Assembly (NCBI GenBank): GCA_963169105.1
Contig: OY720634.1
Location: 148,497,584 to 148,561,583, forward strand
DNA length: 64,000 nt
Direction: 5' to 3'
From: Ceriagrion tenellum
Lineage: Eukaryota > Arthropoda > Insecta > Odonata > Coenagrionidae
The notes under the pieces were generated by a model, which was given only the letters and a program-made list of their open reading frames with translations, searched no databases and was not told the origin of the DNA. The position numbers and the translations under genes are program-made. Of the stretch, positions 60,346-64,000 are shown piece by piece; within the stretch, counting starts at the first letter, position 1, and each line of letters starts with the position of its first letter.

Positions 60346-61200
60346 CAGTCACTTCAAAAAGTATCGCGACACGCTAGACTAGTGGATCGTATAGGTCGGC
60401 TGTCGAAGCTCGAAGTACGTTGGCTATCCTGGGCCGTCTCTGGTAGCTATGAGAATTTGCAGGTACACTTTTAATTTTCCATGGGACAAAGCGCCAGGAT
60501 AAGTGGGACTGCATTATGGGAGTTCTCTCGTTCAGAGGAGAGGACAGACTTGCTCCTAGAGTGGCCTGGAGGATATATTCGGTTAAAGAAGTAAGAAGAG
60601 GAATGTGGTGAAAAGGCAATATTGAATGGAGTTGAGTGATTATGCTAGTGAAATCGGGGGAGGGTAAAACGAAGAAGAGCCAAATGCACGTAAATACGAG
60701 CTCCAACCTATGCACGAAGGAGAATGGGCACTGCTATCGACTAGGCTATGCGAGCTGGTGAGCCTTTCGTGCATTACAGGTTGATATTTTAAGTTGCCCG
60801 CCTAATGGAAAATTATTATATCTATTGACTCTTGACTCGGCGGCCGCCTCTTATCAAGCCCACCATCAGAGCGCGCTGGGTTGGGCTGGTTTCGCGAAGA
60901 GGAGCTCTTTCCATTTTCGTCTTCGTAAGAGAACTGCCGAGTATGATTACGATGCCTTTGGTTTGCGAATAACCTTCCTTCCCGCAGTTCATTCATTTCC
61001 AAGTCAGCTTTCCAACGCGGACGAAGTTGATAGCACTATCGGTGTTTAGTCCCACTTGACTTTGAATATATATCGTAGTGTACCCGACGATTCTCATAGT
61101 CACCGAATGCGACCCAGGATGGCCAACGTACTTTGAGCTACGACAGCCGACCTATACGAACTGCTAGCGTAGTGTGTCGAGATACATTATGAAGGGACTG
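60346..61200. mobile_element. Tc1/mariner-type element with long inverted repeats, non-autonomous
   Basis: 855 bp beginning CAGTCACTTCAAAAAGTATC and ending with the inverted match to CAGTCCCTTCATAATGTATC, flanked by TA on both sides (60344-60345, 61201-61202). The inverted repeats extend about 130 bp (60346-60475 and 61071-61200) with scattered mismatches, including the shared block CGTATAGGTCGGCTGTCG. The CAGT start and TA duplication are typical of Tc1/mariner. The interior has no transposase signature; a 113-codon minus-strand frame (60374-60715) is unrecognised and overlaps the left repeat. Confidence 0.88.
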
Positions 61201-61202
61201 TA

Positions 61203-62180
61203 CATATTACCCTGTGAGCTGCCGCAGGAGCGAATGGCAGGGATTCAAGGACACCGCTCATGACAAAGGGAGGAAACAGGAAAAAGTAACTGAAAATGGG
61301 AAAGGACCAAGTAAAATGAGTGAATTTCGACTGCGAGAGACATGCGTTATTAAATTCGCACGGCTAAGATTAAATCGCTTTTTGTACGTAATCAACTCAA
61401 AGCGAAATGGGCTGGTGAATTCTCTTTGCCTCAAGTCTTAGTCTTACTCGGGGCATTTAACTGCTAAGCAGAGCCCACCCCCATTTGAGTAGAGCCACTC
61501 CATACCCAGCCGATCGACTAAAACCGGTATTTACCCTGCGGCCAGTTAAATGCATTCAAAGTTTCTTCCTCTTGCTCCAATACATATAGATCGCGTGCCT
61601 GTTTCATACGGGATGCCCACGGGCGGCAGCTGGGGTGTCCTTGAAATAGTTGCTCGATGCCGTTCATTACAAATTGAGGCGCGATACACATGAGGAAACG
61701 AGGCACAGAATGCATGCATAATTCATCTATAGAGAAAAATAATGTGACCACCCTTTCCCATAGGCATTTCACTTTTTCGCTTACACATTTACCACATGGG
61801 AATAGGAAGTGCAAAGTATTTTATGTTCCGAAAACAGTCAAATCCACTGTAATCCCATTCAGGCAGAAGGAATTCTTTTTGACGATAACCTAGGTTTGAT
61901 GAAATCGTAGCTAAGAGACTTAACTCATAAATTAAAAGCAATAGTTATAATATCAGCTAGGTAAATACTAAAATAATGAGAGAGAATCAATGAAAACTAG
62001 GCAGAAGATATCTTCCACTGCACTATACCAAATGATTTTATTAAGAATAATTTTTGTTAACCTGAATCAATTTGGAATCCCATCTTTTTTTATAAGTGGA
62101 ATTAATTTAGTTAGCAAATTGATGTGTGCCTTAAGTCATGAGATAATAAGAGGCTAACATTACCAGTTTCTCACGGAGGA
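61203..62180. other. Unassigned DNA
   Basis: No gene recognised. Confidence 0.45.
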
Positions 62181-62463
62181 CTGAAGAGCAGGGGCCCAAC
62201 AACGCCCCCCCCCCCAGAAATTAGAGGTTGTTAGAGTTAGAGTAGAATTAGAGGAGACTTTTTAATGGACACTGCCCAATTTGCAAAATTATTTGCGCAT
62301 TCATCCCTTAGTGGGTTGAAATTTGCAGACTCTCAGGCCCATTTGGGTGAAAATTTATTTGCAGACTCTCTCCCCCCGCTTAGCTAGCTTATACAGATTT
62401 TTCTTCAAGGAGTTTGCCCCCCCCCCTCATGATTGGGGGGGTTGTTCCGCCCCTGCTGATGAG
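62181..62463. mobile_element. hAT-type MITE 2
   Basis: The element (62189-62455, 267 bp) begins CAGGGGCCCAACAACGCCCC and ends with the inverted match to CAGGGGCGGAACAACCCCCC. It is flanked by 8-bp duplications CTGAAGAG (62181-62188) and CTGATGAG (62456-62463), one mismatch. The interior has two homopolymeric C/G stretches and no coding capacity. Confidence 0.85.
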
Positions 62464-62984
62464 TAACTCTACCCATTTCCATTTCTTTAAGCGAATGTTT
62501 CCATTTTAAATCAGCAAATACACGAGTACGAGCATGTCAGTGTAAGTGTTGCGTAGTATGATACCATTCCCAAGCTTAACCAAGATCTCCTTCAACACTT
62601 AAATAGTATTGAGAAAATAGAAATTTGCTCCAATTAACTTAGATAAGAAAATGTTAAAATCACGTCGTAACTATACGGTGAAAAAGTTAAAAATGCATTA
62701 GGCAAATGCAAAGACTGATGGGAAGGGAAATACGACGAGAAAAAGCGAAAAGGGGGGGGGGGGTGACCAAAGTATTTTGCGGAAATAGCACGAGGCCCAT
62801 TCACAAAAGACCCAAAAGGATAGCGGTTAAAATTGCCCGTTGCTATTATTTTACCTGAGCTTATAGATATCATTGCGAGAGGAGTCGGATCAGATAGTTC
62901 CGTAGCCATCTCCAAAAATCGTCCTTTGCGGAAAGCCAGGAACTTTTGCGAGAGCTATAAATCCAACATATCGCAGCTAACAAT
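62464..62984. other. Unassigned DNA
   Basis: No gene recognised. A run of about 12 G lies at 62753-62764. Confidence 0.45.
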
Positions 62985-63057
62985 GAGTCCCCAGGCAAGG
63001 TGCGAACCTACGGCCTTCGAATAATGAGGCGATCGAGCTGCTCTCCAGGCTAACCGG
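62985..63057 (-). mobile_element. tRNA-like sequence, probable second SINE family
   Basis: On the minus strand: GTTAGCCTGGAGAGCAGCTC (box A-like), then CCTCATTATTCGAAGG (anticodon-arm-like) and GTAGGTTCGCACC (box B with one change). The acceptor stem does not close, so it is not a working tRNA. Its head differs from the SINE at 6984 and 55053. Confidence 0.45.
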
Positions 63058-63454
63058 AATGACGAGAGTACCACAACCAAGGCTAACACGAATGGCTCCT
63101 TGCACTCGGATTGTTTCGCGATAATAATTTAAGGAAATAAGGAATTCTGGCCAGGTGGAAAGAAAAAGTACGAGGTAATTAGGATAAAAAAATGCGGTTA
63201 AAAAAGCGGCAGGGACATTAAACCTTCACTCTTATATATTACGAAGATTTTACTACATTTCTAGCCCTTAGTACATGGTAGATAACTCATAGAGAGTGCA
63301 TAATTATTCAACATGCAATTCGGAGGCAGATTGACCAATACCGTCCCGTAACCTCTATGATACTAGTACCTCGTTTATGTCGTTGCAATATAAATTAATA
63401 CAAATCGTTTCTATGGCATTGGTAGCATGCCTATAATGTAGCGGATGTTGGTGA
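63058..63454. other. Unassigned DNA
   Basis: Nothing recognised. Confidence 0.45.
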
Positions 63455-63518
63455 TAATTCATCCCCAGCTACTCACCCTTTAGGTGGCTCGCAGGGTGAT
63501 ATGTAGTTGTAGATGTAA
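63455..63518 (+). mobile_element. Family A solo 3' tail (degenerate)
   Basis: CCCCAGCTACTCACCC, AGGTGGCTCGCAGGGTGATA and TGTAGTTGTAGATGTA match the end of family A with several changes. Confidence 0.7.
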
Positions 63519-64000
63519 GCATACGATTGGGAGGGTATTCGCGTTACTGCTGTTTCCAGGATTATTGATCGTCTATAACGGCTTCTGATGCAAATAAATA
63601 ATATTCAAAAGAGTGATATACCAAACACCTCCGAGAGATACACGCGACTAATATTTTCAACGTTCCTGTTTAGCACAATTATTCTCCCCTATTTGTCACA
63701 GGGAAAAACATTCTATTCTAACAGCCTTAATGAATTTTCTTTAAACCACATATGACTCAGTATAAAAAAATAATGTGGTTCGACGTTCTAATACAAAAAA
63801 TAACAGTCCATGCCTTTGCAGATTAAGAAGTCGTAACATTCGATTACGAAGAAGCAATCGTGACAAAAATCGATGCAACACTCTCCCTTAATTCTCATTC
63901 ATCTTGTAAATGCCAAACAAACTCAAAAACGAAGATGTCGAACAGATATGTTGAAACACTACTCCATGTATTGAGGGCTAAAATTTGATCACTTTAAAAT
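63519..64000. other. Unassigned AT-rich DNA
   Basis: Nothing recognised. Confidence 0.45.

Overview
This window is eukaryotic nuclear DNA, most likely from an arthropod (probably an insect) with a large, repeat-rich genome. It is AT-rich, has no operons or bacterial signals, and nearly all recognisable coding sequence belongs to transposable elements. The only host features I can support are one exon on the minus strand with the sequence of a dual oxidase (Duox) peroxidase domain (54038-54332) and a tRNA-Leu(AAG) gene or recent tRNA pseudogene (7181-7263, minus). I cannot name the species.

Layout. 1-17.9 kb is mostly unassigned AT-rich sequence, with a G-rich array near 6.4 kb, the tRNA-Leu followed at once by a tRNA-derived SINE, and GC-rich patches near 12.3 and 15.8 kb. 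17.9-18.15 kb holds a hairpin retroposon with a 13-bp target duplication. 20.3-50.2 kb is dominated by one family of non-LTR retrotransposon (called here family A; CR1/L2-like, with an esterase-type ORF1, an APE endonuclease/reverse transcriptase ORF2 and a 3' tail of GATGTA repeats). There are five substantial copies (A-E) and at least four solo 3' tails. Copy A (about 40973-46530) is nearly full length and sits inside an older, inverted copy D, whose two halves flank it. 50.7-52.5 kb holds a hAT-type MITE and a decayed RTE-like reverse transcriptase. 54.0-57.2 kb holds the Duox exon and a Tc1-type (DD34E) transposase relic broken by a SINE, a family A tail and a second hairpin retroposon. 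60.3-61.2 kb is a Tc1/mariner-type element with long inverted repeats; 62.2-62.5 kb is a second hAT-type MITE.

The most interesting signal is a small RNA-like motif, CTG(A/G)NGA + one base + a five-base-pair helix + GAAA(C) or a variant of it. It occurs at four loci (about 18.03, 38.42, 54.52 and 56.65 kb; six strand instances). The helix sequence differs at each locus while pairing is largely kept. It resembles the hammerhead ribozyme core known from Penelope-like retroelements, and at two loci it lies in both arms of a long inverted repeat flanked by 13-bp direct repeats. The tRNA-Leu/SINE tandem, which lacks a Pol III terminator between its parts, and a long acidic/glycine-rich segment in the Duox exon are also worth checking.

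Limits: no alignment or search was run. Element boundaries are by eye, copy identities were not computed, and clade names rest on motifs.
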